Assembly (NCBI GenBank): GCA_007375725.1
Contig: VMEV01000002.1
Span: 1 to 39,501, forward strand
Direction of reading: 5' to 3'
Length of the DNA: 39,501 nucleotides
Source of the DNA: Parcubacteria group bacterium Greene0416_36
Lineage (GTDB): Bacteria; Patescibacteriota; Patescibacteriia; VMEV01
The notes below the pieces were generated by a model. It made no database searches. It was not told where the DNA came from and worked only from the letters and a program-made list of their open reading frames with translations. Within the stretch, counting starts at the first letter, position 1. Each line of letters opens with the position of its first letter. The position numbers and the translations under genes are program-made. Shown here piece after piece: positions 15,428 through 26,586 of the stretch.

Positions 15428-15463
15428 AACCATTTTTATTTAATAATCTTAAGTTTTATTTAT

Positions 15464-15691
15464 ATGGAAGCAGAATCAATGAAATTTTTGGCCATTGCTA
15501 TTATTATGGCTGGCAGTGCGATCGGCCCGGCTATTGGTATCGGTATGATCGGCGCCAAGACTAATGAGGCTCTTGGAAGAAATCCTGAAGCCGCAGCCAA
15601 ACTCCAGACCAATATGATTTTGGCTATTGCTTTCACCGAAGCCTTGGCTATTTACGGATTGGTTATGGCTCTGATTTTGAAATTTGTTTAG
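15464..15691 (+). CDS. atpE: F1Fo ATP synthase subunit c
   Basis: The real start is the ATG at 15464 (MEAESMKFLAIA), giving 75 aa, normal for subunit c; the upstream part of the listed ORF is repeat sequence. Two helices are joined by the polar loop GRNPEA (Arg39-Asn-Pro; Gln is commoner than Asn). The ion-carrying carboxylate is Glu59 in AFTEALAIYG. The helix-1 Gln and the Ser after Glu that mark Na+-binding rings are absent (GPAIGIGMIG; E-A), so proton coupling is the better inference. The TAG stop shares its G with the start of a 90 bp palindromic element that may stabilise or end part of the transcript. Confidence 0.96.
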   Translation: MEAESMKFLAIAIIMAGSAIGPAIGIGMIGAKTNEALGRNPEAAAKLQTNMILAIAFTEALAIYGLVMALILKFV

Positions 15692-15780
15692 CAACAAATC
15701 CCCCTCAGTCCCCCTTTGACAAGGGGGAGGTTTGTTACCCCCTCCCTTGTCAAAGAGAGGGATGGGGAGGGATTTTTTGC
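15691..15780. repeat. 90 bp inverted-repeat element, copy 2
   Basis: GCAACAAATCCCCCTCAGTC ... GGGAGGGATTTTTTGC, same family and orientation as 10451-10541, with inner CCCCCTTTGACAAGGGGG. It begins at the last base of the atpE stop codon and ends 8 nt before the atpF start. The arms differ from copy 1 at several positions, so the copies are not recent duplicates. Confidence 0.9.
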
Positions 15781-15788
15781 TCTCAATT

Positions 15789-16289
15789 ATGGAAGAATTT
15801 GTTTCCAAATTAGGTTTGGATTGGCGATTATTCACGGCCCAGCTGGTGAATTTTTTGCTATTGCTTTTTATTTTGAAGATCACAGTCTATAAGCCCGTTT
15901 TGAACATGCTCGCGGATCGATCGAGAAAAATAGAGCAGGGCATCAAAGACGCGGAAGCATCGACTAAAAGGCTCTCCGAAATCAATCAATTAGAACAAAG
16001 CCGTCTTGCGGAGGCGACCGCGAAGGCTGAAGAATTGATGAGGAATATGGAAAAGAATGCCGTGGCAAAGGAAGTGGCTCTCGTGGCCAAGGCCGAAGCC
16101 AAAGCCGCGGATTTGGTTCGAAATGCCGAAGCGCGGATGCTGGCCTCTCAGAAAGAATCCGAGGCTCTCCTCTTGGGTCAGGCCAAAGAATTGATTCGTT
16201 CGGTCGTGTTTAAGATTGCCAAAAAAGACCCCGAGGCCTTTGACGCTCGCCTCGTCGAAGAAGCTTTTAGCGAGCTAAAGAAGAAATAA
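15789..16289 (+). CDS. atpF: F1Fo ATP synthase subunit b
   Basis: The listed ORF begins in the palindromic repeat; the true start is the ATG at 15789 (MEEFVSKLGLDWRLFTAQLV), giving 166 aa. One membrane helix (FTAQLVNFLLLLFILKITVY, about residues 15-34) is followed by the YKPVLNMLADRSRKIEQGI motif typical of subunit b and then a long charged coiled coil (alanine/lysine/glutamate-rich) that makes the peripheral stalk. One nucleotide separates it from atpH. Confidence 0.95.
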   Translation: MEEFVSKLGLDWRLFTAQLVNFLLLLFILKITVYKPVLNMLADRSRKIEQGIKDAEASTKRLSEINQLEQSRLAEATAKAEELMRNMEKNAVAKEVALVAKAEAKAADLVRNAEARMLASQKESEALLLGQAKELIRSVVFKIAKKDPEAFDARLVEEAFSELKKK

Positions 16290-16290
16290 T

Positions 16291-16668
16291 ATGAAATATC
16301 GGGTGGATCAATATGTGTCTTCTTTGCTCGATTTGATGGCTCAGTCTCCTAAGGAGGCTACTTATTTGATGAATAATTGGGTCAAAATTCTTTTTCGGGA
16401 CGGAATGCTGGGAAAAAAACAACAGATTATTCGTTCGTTTCGATCTCAGCTATTGGCTCGAGAAGGCTTGCATCATATTAAGATTATTTCAGCCAGAGAG
16501 CCTGATTCTAAATTATTAGCCATTTTGAAAAAACGTTTTGGAGAAGAGTCCATTGTCGAGGTGGAATTAAAGCCCGAACTTGTATCTGGCATCCAAATCG
16601 TGGTGGATGGAGAAGCAATGATCGATGGCAGCTTGGGTTATCAGCTGTCTCGCCTTTTAAATTATTAG
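16291..16668 (+). CDS. atpH: F1Fo ATP synthase subunit delta (short form)
   Basis: Subunit delta links the b stalk to the top of the alpha3beta3 head. At 125 aa it is well below the usual 175-185 aa. The C-terminal domain is intact (VEVELKPELVSGIQIVVDGEAMIDGSLGYQLSRL, residues about 88-122), while the N-terminal six-helix domain is much reduced (residues 1-65). The gene lies exactly where atpH belongs, between atpF and atpA. Identification relies on this position and the C-terminal motif. Confidence 0.9.
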   Translation: MKYRVDQYVSSLLDLMAQSPKEATYLMNNWVKILFRDGMLGKKQQIIRSFRSQLLAREGLHHIKIISAREPDSKLLAILKKRFGEESIVEVELKPELVSGIQIVVDGEAMIDGSLGYQLSRLLNY

Positions 16669-16710
16669 GATCATTCTATTTTTAATGAATGTCTTTCTAA
16701 TAAAAAATAC

Positions 16711-18252
16711 ATGTCAAAAGCAATTATCGAACAACTGAAAAAAAATATTGATGCCTTTTCTGTGGAAGTACAAAGCCAGTCCATGGGCGTGGTGGAAGAA
16801 CTGTCCGATGGTGTGGTCAAGATTTCTGGGCTCCGCAATGTGCAGATGTCTGAAATGCTCTCCATCGAAACAGAAAAAGGGCCCGTGACCGCGACGGTTT
16901 TCAATTTGGAAGAATATGGAGTCGGCGCCGTAGTGCTGGGCTCTTTTGCTGCGGTTCGCGCGGGCCAAAAAGTCACTCCTAGGGGTCAGATTTTGTCGGT
17001 TCCTGTTTCCGAGTCTGTCATCGGCCGAGTGGTCAATGCTTTGGGTGAGCCTGTTGATGGCAAGGGCATGATTCCGAAAGATGGGAAGACCCAGGAGCGA
17101 CTGGTGGAATATCCTTCTCCCGGAGTGCTTGACCGCGAATCTGTGAAAGTTCCATTGCACACCGGCATTAAGGCCATTGACGGCATGATTCCCATTGGCC
17201 GTGGACAGCGACAGTTGATTATTGGTGACCGCCAGACCGGCAAAACGTCCTTGGTTCTGGACGCCATTATCAATCAGCAAAATGATACTCGTCACCCCCT
17301 CCCGATTTGTATTTACGTGGCCATTGGTCAGAAGCAGTCGACCATTGCCCGCGTCGCTCGCACCCTCGAAGATGCGGGAGCTTTGAAATATACTATTATC
17401 GTTGCCGCCAGCGCCACCGATGCGGCTCCTCTTCAGTTTTTGGCGCCTTACGCGGGTGTGGCCATCGGCGAATATTTTATGGAAAAAGGACGCGATGTGC
17501 TCATTGCCTATGATGATTTGTCCAAACATGCGGTGGCTTATCGCCAGATTTCACTGCTACTCCGCCGTCCACCAGGACGCGAGGCTTATCCCGGAGATAT
17601 TTTCTATCTGCATTCTCGGCTTCTCGAGCGCGCGGCTAAACTGTCAAAGGAAAAAGGATCCGGTTCCATCACTGCTCTTCCAATCATTGAAACCCAGCTG
17701 GGCGACGTGTCCGCCTATATTCCGACCAATGTGATTTCGATCACGGACGGACAGATTTATCTTGAAGCTGATTTGTTCCATCAGGGGATCCGGCCCGCGG
17801 TGAACGTGGGTTTGTCCGTGTCTCGCGTGGGATCTGCGGCTCAGACCAAGGCCATGAAAAAGGTGGCCGGGAAAATCCGTCTGGAACTCGCTCAGTTCCG
17901 CGAACTCCAGGCTTTCGTGCAATTTGCTTCTGAACTTGATGAAGCCACCACTAAGCGAATCAAGCGAGGAAAACTTCTCACTGAAGCATTGAAGCAAACC
18001 AACGGCGATCCGCTCGGATTTCAGTTTCAGGTGATTTTGTTTTATGCCGCGACTAATGGCTTTATGGATGGCATTCCAGACAATCACGTTCGAGACACGG
18101 AAGCGAAACTCTATCAATATTTCAAAGATTTCAAGCAGAAAGATATTTTGGATCCTATTGCGGCCGGAGGAGAGATCACTCCCGAAATCGAAGCCAAGAT
18201 CAAGGAGGCTTTGACGGCTTTTATTGCGGGTCTTGCCACAAAAGCTAAATAA
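16711..18252 (+). CDS. atpA: F1Fo ATP synthase subunit alpha
   Basis: Non-catalytic nucleotide-binding subunit of the F1 head. Its 513 aa are full length. Domains in order: beta-barrel (SMGVVEELSDGVVKISGL), nucleotide-binding core with P loop GDRQTGKTS (about residues 171-179), the catalytic-interface arginine segment in VGLSVSRVGSAAQ (about residue 370) and a C-terminal helical domain. A normal distance from atpH (42 nt) with no Shine-Dalgarno sequence. Confidence 0.98.
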   Translation: MSKAIIEQLKKNIDAFSVEVQSQSMGVVEELSDGVVKISGLRNVQMSEMLSIETEKGPVTATVFNLEEYGVGAVVLGSFAAVRAGQKVTPRGQILSVPVSESVIGRVVNALGEPVDGKGMIPKDGKTQERLVEYPSPGVLDRESVKVPLHTGIKAIDGMIPIGRGQRQLIIGDRQTGKTSLVLDAIINQQNDTRHPLPICIYVAIGQKQSTIARVARTLEDAGALKYTIIVAASATDAAPLQFLAPYAGVAIGEYFMEKGRDVLIAYDDLSKHAVAYRQISLLLRRPPGREAYPGDIFYLHSRLLERAAKLSKEKGSGSITALPIIETQLGDVSAYIPTNVISITDGQIYLEADLFHQGIRPAVNVGLSVSRVGSAAQTKAMKKVAGKIRLELAQFRELQAFVQFASELDEATTKRIKRGKLLTEALKQTNGDPLGFQFQVILFYAATNGFMDGIPDNHVRDTEAKLYQYFKDFKQKDILDPIAAGGEITPEIEAKIKEALTAFIAGLATKAK

Positions 18253-18255
18253 AAT

Positions 18256-19170
18256 ATGGCTTCTCGACATGAAACCAAACGCAGAATGAAGGCGGTATCC
18301 AGCACACGGCAAATAACCAAGGCCATGGAAATGGTGGCTGCCGTCAAAATGAGAAAAAGCCAGGCTTTATCTTTGGTTTCTCGTCCGTATGCTCGGGAAG
18401 CTTTGGGGCTTTTGGATTATTTATTGTCCAAAACCACGACTCTGCCTAGTCTCATGGTCGTGCGTTCCGTATCCAGAAAATTGGTTGTGCTCATTGCTTC
18501 TGACCGCGGTTTTGCAGGGGCTTTTAATACCAATGTGTTCCGTGCCTTTGATGCCTTTCTAGCCAAAGAATCCGATGTGTCCGCTTTAGTATTTGCGGCG
18601 GTTGGGAAAAAAGCGCGAGAATATTTGGAACGCCGAAAATTGCTGGTGTCCGTTTCTTTTTTCCGATTTGGCGATTTCGTGGATCGAGACCTCATGACAC
18701 CTTTGTTCGATTGGGTTGTGGGTGGCTATACCCAGGGACAATGGGACCGGGTAACGGTTGTGTCGGGTCACTTCCGTACCACGCTCAAGCAGAGATTCGA
18801 AGCCCTAGATGTATTGCCGCTGGGACGAGAGTCTATCCAGAAATTCATGGATACCATCATTCCTGAGTCTGGCAAGTTTTCTGAATATGAGAGTCCCGCC
18901 GCGAGCCATACCTTTCCTTTTGAGTTCAAAATCGAGCCTTCTGCGGAGATACTACTTGAATCGATCAGCCGCAATTTGGTGGATCTGAGTCTTTATTATC
19001 TGATTCTCCATGCCAATGCCGCGGAACATTCCGCCCGCGTTCTGGCCATGAATCAGGCCTCGGAAAATGCCAAAGAGGTGGGGAGAGAGTTGTCACTTCA
19101 ATATAATAAAATGCGCCAAGGAGCGATTACCCAAGAAATTATGGAAATTGTGGCGGGCAGTATGAACTAA
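18256..19170 (+). CDS. atpG: F1Fo ATP synthase subunit gamma
   Basis: Central rotating shaft. 304 aa. N-terminal coiled-coil helix MASRHETKRRMKAVSSTRQITKAMEMVAAVKMRK matches the family, as does the C-terminal helix NAAEHSARVLAMNQASENAKEVGRELSLQYNKMRQGAITQEIMEIV. The middle Rossmann-like domain contains LVVLIASDRGFAGAFNTNV (the common GLCGG is replaced by GFAGA). It begins 3 nt after the atpA stop. Confidence 0.97.
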   Translation: MASRHETKRRMKAVSSTRQITKAMEMVAAVKMRKSQALSLVSRPYAREALGLLDYLLSKTTTLPSLMVVRSVSRKLVVLIASDRGFAGAFNTNVFRAFDAFLAKESDVSALVFAAVGKKAREYLERRKLLVSVSFFRFGDFVDRDLMTPLFDWVVGGYTQGQWDRVTVVSGHFRTTLKQRFEALDVLPLGRESIQKFMDTIIPESGKFSEYESPAASHTFPFEFKIEPSAEILLESISRNLVDLSLYYLILHANAAEHSARVLAMNQASENAKEVGRELSLQYNKMRQGAITQEIMEIVAGSMN

Positions 19171-20607
<1,437 letters not shown>

Positions 20608-20610
20608 TTT

Positions 20611-20859
20611 ATGATATTTCGTATTTACACACTCAAAAAACAATATCTCGAAAAAGAACTGGTCCGGCTGACCTTGGGGACGGATATTGGCCAATTAACT
20701 GTGCTCGATCATCACGTTCCGTATCTGACCGCCGCTCGGGGAGGGATGGTGGAATTAGAGACCTCGGATGGATTGGTCGAGAAATTGGAGGTCACCAGAG
20801 GAGTCCTCGAAGTGCTTCCCGGCAGTCGAGTGAATTTGCTCGCGGATTTGCGTGTATAA
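20611..20859 (+). CDS. atpC: F1Fo ATP synthase subunit epsilon, lacking the C-terminal domain
   Basis: 82 aa. The N-terminal beta-sandwich domain is complete (FRIYTLKKQYLEKELVRLTL, GQLTVLDHHVPYLTAARGGMVEL, VTRGVLEVLPGSRVNLLAD). The C-terminal two-helix domain of about 50 residues, which inhibits ATP hydrolysis in many bacteria, is missing. The usual GxLGILPGHAPL motif has become GQLTVLDHHVPYL. The frame ends cleanly before the terminator with no sign of a frameshift, so the short form is probably genuine. A possible Shine-Dalgarno sequence (GGAGGTGA) is inside atpD. Confidence 0.92.
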   Translation: MIFRIYTLKKQYLEKELVRLTLGTDIGQLTVLDHHVPYLTAARGGMVELETSDGLVEKLEVTRGVLEVLPGSRVNLLADLRV

Positions 20860-20881
20860 TTTTTGGTTTTTCGTATCTGAA

Positions 20882-20942
20882 AATCCTCTTGGCTGACGAT
20901 GCCCCTGGCATGAGTTTCTGACTCGGCGAGGGTTCTTTTTTT
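20882..20942 (+). terminator. Probable terminator of the ATP synthase operon
   Basis: A compound hairpin: outer stem AATCCTC / GAGGGTT (one G-T pair), inner short stem TGCC / GGCA, followed by CTTTTTTT. It is 22 nt after the atpC stop. The long imperfect hairpin with a T tract fits intrinsic termination. Confidence 0.65.
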
Positions 20943-20982
20943 GTGTTAGAATAGAGGAAAAATTAGAGAATAATTTTGTTTT

Positions 20983-22416
20983 ATGGATAATGGAAAACAA
21001 ACATTGTTGGAGATTTTATCAATTCCGAGTGAAACTCGAACGATAGAATTTAAAAGAATGGGAAGTCGTCATGAATCGATTGAGAAAGTTTTAGAATCCA
21101 TTGTGGCTATGGCTAATACGGATGGTGGGATTTTATTTTTAGGAATTGATGATCCTGAAAAAACAAAATTGAATGGTTTTGATCGTATTTTTGGTATAGA
21201 AGAGAATTTGGAATTTTATGATGAATTAGGGCAAAATGTAAAAAAGATTTCTCCTCCGATTCCTTCTATTTGGCCACCAGAATTGATGCGGGTTGTTGAA
21301 AAAAAAGTTCGCATTGCTCAACTTATTGTTCCAAAAGTAGTAGATGGTTTTCGTGCAGTTGAAAATCATGTATTCATTAGAGGAGAAAAAGGAAATAGGC
21401 GATTATCTCCGCAAGAGATTGTTCATTTTGCCTATATTAAAGGTTTTGAGCATGCAGATACAGAGCCTGTTGATGTTTCTCTGAGGTTGTTACAAACTCA
21501 ATATTATGAATCTTGGAGGAAGAAGAGGGGCATTCCAGAGGATAAAATTGAAATTATTTTAGAAAAAACTGGGTTGGCTAATCTAGGTAATAAAGGTGAG
21601 TATCGTCCTAAGAGAGCTGCTGTTCTTTTATTTGCTGATTATCCTAATGATTTGATGGATACAAAATGTTCGATTCGTATTTTTCAATATTCAGGAAAGA
21701 TTGAAATGATACGTGAGACTTTAAATCTCATAGGTACTCCTAAAATATTCAATGGTCCTATAATTAAACAGATTATTGAGGTTCATGAATATGTGTTGAA
21801 CCTATTAAGAAATGGAATAAAAATTCCTTCTGGTTTTGTGACCCAATATCAGATACCAGAGAGAGCAATCAAAGAAGCAATTACAAACGCAGTAATACAT
21901 CGTGATTATCATACAAAAAGAGATATAGAAATTAAGATTTTTGAGGATCGAGTGGAAATTGATAGCCCTGGATTATTGCCATTTAATATTACTCCTTCAA
22001 ATATTGGCGTAGCTCGTGCTACTGGGTATCGTAATGATTTATTGGTTAAACATTTAAGAGAATTTCCAGATCCTCCAAACTTGGATCAGAGTGAGGGAGT
22101 TCGAGCTATGCGACAGACTATGAATGCTGTTGGTTTATATCCTCCTGTCTTTTTAACCTATCCAGTACTACAAGATTCTTTAAGAGTCATATTATTGAAT
22201 GAGAAAGCCCCAGGCGAATGGGATAAAGTATTCAATTACTTGACACAAAATAAATATATAAATAATAAAGAAGCTCGTTCTGTTCTTGGTATAGAAAGTG
22301 AGGTCAAAATGTCTAAGTTATTTAATAGATGGGTCAAAAAGAATTTACTTACAAAAATAGTTCCTCGTTCAAAATCAAAACGCAATATTCGTTATCGATT
22401 GCCATCAATTGGATAA
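20983..22416 (+). CDS. AlbA_2/Schlafen-type domain protein with HATPase_c_4-like ATP-binding domain
   Basis: 477 aa, no signal peptide. The N-terminal AlbA_2 domain (residues about 10-135) has ETRTIEFKRMGS, the SIVAMANTDGGILFLGIDD core and NHVFIRGEKGNRRLSPQEI. A HATPase_c_4-type region follows (about residues 290-390) with PERAIKEAITNAVIHRDYH, IFEDRVEIDSPGLLPFNIT and RNDLLVKHLREF. A C-terminal winged-helix-like segment (residues about 400-475) ends the protein. Family members are usually annotated as putative transcriptional regulators, and some AlbA_2/Schlafen proteins have been linked to nuclease activity and phage defence. Much more AT-rich than the atp genes and ligA, indicating recent transfer. 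Stand-alone gene. Confidence 0.88.
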   Translation: MDNGKQTLLEILSIPSETRTIEFKRMGSRHESIEKVLESIVAMANTDGGILFLGIDDPEKTKLNGFDRIFGIEENLEFYDELGQNVKKISPPIPSIWPPELMRVVEKKVRIAQLIVPKVVDGFRAVENHVFIRGEKGNRRLSPQEIVHFAYIKGFEHADTEPVDVSLRLLQTQYYESWRKKRGIPEDKIEIILEKTGLANLGNKGEYRPKRAAVLLFADYPNDLMDTKCSIRIFQYSGKIEMIRETLNLIGTPKIFNGPIIKQIIEVHEYVLNLLRNGIKIPSGFVTQYQIPERAIKEAITNAVIHRDYHTKRDIEIKIFEDRVEIDSPGLLPFNITPSNIGVARATGYRNDLLVKHLREFPDPPNLDQSEGVRAMRQTMNAVGLYPPVFLTYPVLQDSLRVILLNEKAPGEWDKVFNYLTQNKYINNKEARSVLGIESEVKMSKLFNRWVKKNLLTKIVPRSKSKRNIRYRLPSIG

Positions 22417-22419
22417 TGG

Positions 22420-22450
22420 ATTCATTTACCTAGGGTAAAGGTAAATGAAT
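22420..22450. other. Perfect hairpin after the AlbA_2 gene
   Basis: 11 bp arms ATTCATTTACC / GGTAAATGAAT with a 9 nt loop, starting 3 nt after the stop. The arm and loop also contain TTTACC tag GGTAAA, giving an alternative fold. No T run follows on the + strand, so it is either a weak terminator or a protein-binding palindrome. Confidence 0.5.
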
Positions 22451-22517
22451 TGAAAAATCCTTTACACTAGCCATTTTATATGCAGTTTGTTTACCTTTTG
22501 TCCTTATTTTTGAATGA

Positions 22518-24563
<2,046 letters not shown>

Positions 24564-24611
24564 TCATTTATCACGCTAGAGCCTGTCTTAGGGCGGCGAA
24601 ATAAAAAACAT

Positions 24612-26432
24612 ATGGAGAATTATGGAGAGGGATTTTTGCATAAACAGAATCCAAAACTACATGTTTCCGATTCAGTAGAACATGAGGCGAAAAGAAGAAA
24701 AATAAAGGGAGAAGAAGTGTCTCAAAAACCGGCAGAGAGAATCGCCGATTGGTTGGAAGTGATAAAAAAAACGCATACCGGGCATCGAGAGGATCCGCAA
24801 GTGATGGAGAGGATCAAAAATTATTATCATAAAGAGCATGTCATAAAAGAGGAAGAAATTCCGGAAAGTCACTACGAAACGCAAAGGAGAATCGCTCGGG
24901 AACAAGGGCATGGAGATATTGAAGTTACGGATGAAATGAAAAAACAATTGGCGGAATCCGTGATTCGTGATCAAGAGTCTACTTTAGACAATTGGGTGAA
25001 TTATTTTAGCTCTCCGGATTCGGACAGTTATCCGATGTGGGTAAAATATTGGGCATTCAAAGGGATGTTGAAGCTTTCCACTTTCGATAAGGAAAAACAT
25101 GTTTTTGGGAAACGAGATAAAGGGACGGTAGCGCCTTTTCCGGACCTGAATCGTGAAGCCTTGGCGTATGTGACGGATGTTTTGGCTAAACAAGTGAATA
25201 AGGAGAAGATAGAGGCGGATCCGGAAAACCCTGAACTCAAGAAATTACTGGCCGAAGCTAATTTTGGAAAGCTTTATGCTTACGCGATTGAGAAAGTGAC
25301 GCCCACGGGAGAAAGTGAATTGGAGAATACGCAAGGCGAGTGGATGAAGTACCCCCAGAATTCGGATCATATGCCGCTGGTCAGATCGCTCCAAGGACAT
25401 GGAACTGGCTGGTGCACGGCGGGAGAGTCGACGGCCCAAGCGTAGCTGCAAGGCGGAGATTTCTATGTTTATTATTCGATGGACAAAGAAAATAAGCCTT
25501 CTATCCCTAGAGCCGCTATTCGAATGGAAAACGGCGAAATCGCCGAGGTGAGAGGGATAGCCTCCGAACAGAATTTGGATCCCTATATCGGCAGTGTTGT
25601 GGATCAGAAATTGGGGGAATTTGCAGATGGAAAAGGTTATCAAAAGAAATCGGAGGATATGAAAAGGCTGACGGAAATAGATCGAAGGGAAAAGAATGGA
25701 GAATCATTGACAAAAGAAGATTTGAAATTTTTGTATGAAATCGAATCGAAGATTGAGGGATTTGGGTATGAGAAAGATCCTCGAATCGAAGAGATATTGG
25801 GGTATAGGGATGTTAGATCAGATCTTGTCTTGTCAACCGGTTATTCTCCTGAACAAATCAGTATGACGGAAGAGGAAGCTTTGTCTGGCGGAATTAAATT
25901 TCATTATGGGGATCTTAATCTTGGAGAGCTGGAATCAGCGGAAGGATTGGAGTTGCCGGAGAGCGTGGGAGGGGATCTTGATCTTAGTGAGCTGAAATCA
26001 GCGGAAGGATTGAAGCTGCCCGAAAGCGTGGGAGGGGGTCTTTATCTTTATAGATTGGAATCAGCGGAAGGATTGGAGTTGCCCAAAAGAGTGGGAGGGG
26101 ATCTTAATCTAAATGGATTGGAATCAGCGGAAGGATTGAAGTTGCCAGAGAGCATTAGAGGGTTTCTTGATCTTGGTGGGCTGAAATCAGCGAAAGGATT
26201 GGAGTTGCCGGAGAGCGTGGGAGGGGATCTTGATCTTAGTGAGCTGAAATCAGCGGAAGGATTGGAGTTGCCCAAAAGGGTGGGAGGGGATCTTAATCTT
26301 AGAGGGCTGAAATCAGCGGAAGGATTGGAGTTACCTGAAAGCGTGGGAGGGAGGCTTTATCTTAGTGGGCTGAAATCTGCGGAAAGGGAGGAATTGCAAA
26401 AGAAATATCCACAATTACGCATTGCCGCTTAA
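24612..26432 (+). pseudogene. Repeat-rich hypothetical gene interrupted by one in-frame TAG
   Basis: The track shows two ORFs (24612-25445 and 25479-26432), but both are in the same frame and only one amber codon (25443-25445) separates them. Continuous translation reads GTGWCTAGESTAQA*LQGGDFYVYYSMDKE, with no other stop over 606 codons. The N-terminal half is charged and mostly helical, with motif HGTGWCTAGEST next to the amber. The second half carries PRAAIRMENGEIAEVRGIAS and LYEIESKIEGFGYEKDPRI, then eight 21-residue leucine-rich-like repeats. I recall similar proteins in CPR genomes that appear to read straight through here with Gln, but that is memory, not a search. The amber may be a point mutation (CAG to TAG), a sequencing variant or a read-through site. 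Function unknown. Confidence 0.75.
25911..26414 (+). repeat. Eight tandem 63 bp repeats coding 21-residue leucine-rich-like units
   Basis: Each unit reads like DLNLxxLxSAEGLELPESVGG. Eight units run without gaps; the last is partial and ends in AEREELQKKYPQLRIAA. Positions of Leu, Asp/Asn and the VGG turn are fixed, while residues 3-8 and the E/K choices vary. The regular hydrophobic spacing suggests a right-handed solenoid (LRR- or pentapeptide-like) binding surface. High DNA identity between units makes copy number likely to vary. Confidence 0.92.
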
Positions 26433-26452
26433 TTGAGAAGTTATTTTCCTTT

Positions 26453-26576
26453 GTGTCTTCCAAAACCGATTACGTCCTAGCCGGCGAAGAGGCGGGATCG
26501 AAATTGGAGAGGGCGAAGGGAATTGGGGGTGAATGTGATTGGGGAGGGGGAGTTGATGGAATTAATGAAGAATTAA
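26453..26576 (+). pseudogene. Frameshifted fragment of the ligA 3' end (BRCT domain)
   Basis: Translation gives [22 protein letters not shown], matching the LigA C-terminus [22 protein letters not shown]. One extra G (near 26518-26520) then shifts the frame; in the corrected frame it continues ELGVNVIGEGELMELMKN and stops at TAA 26574-26576, where LigA has [19 protein letters not shown]. About 40 codons remain. Nucleotide identity is high at GAAGAGGCGGGATCGAA but lower elsewhere, so this is either an old duplication or the end of a related ligA from another lineage. It marks the right edge of the inserted 24612-26432 gene. Confidence 0.85.
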
Positions 26577-26586
26577 AAAAACATTT

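Noticed and set aside
15401-15463. N-terminal extension of the atpE ORF
   Set aside because: Encoded by the dispersed repeat; subunit c begins at the ATG at 15464.
15732-15788. N-terminal extension of the atpF ORF
   Set aside because: Encoded by the palindromic repeat; the ATG at 15789 gives the normal subunit b N-terminus.
16714-17529. 271 aa - strand ORF
   Set aside because: It lies opposite atpA, whose identity is certain; composition is that of a reverse-strand shadow (His, Asn, Arg rich).
25911-26414. CRISPR array
   Set aside because: The 63 bp units are contiguous, in frame and without unique spacers; they encode protein repeats. No CRISPR array is seen in the window.
24612-26432. 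Genome-wide amber (TAG) reassignment to explain the split gene
   Set aside because: TAG ends pilM, pilC, the pilin and atpE at the expected lengths, so it is an ordinary stop.
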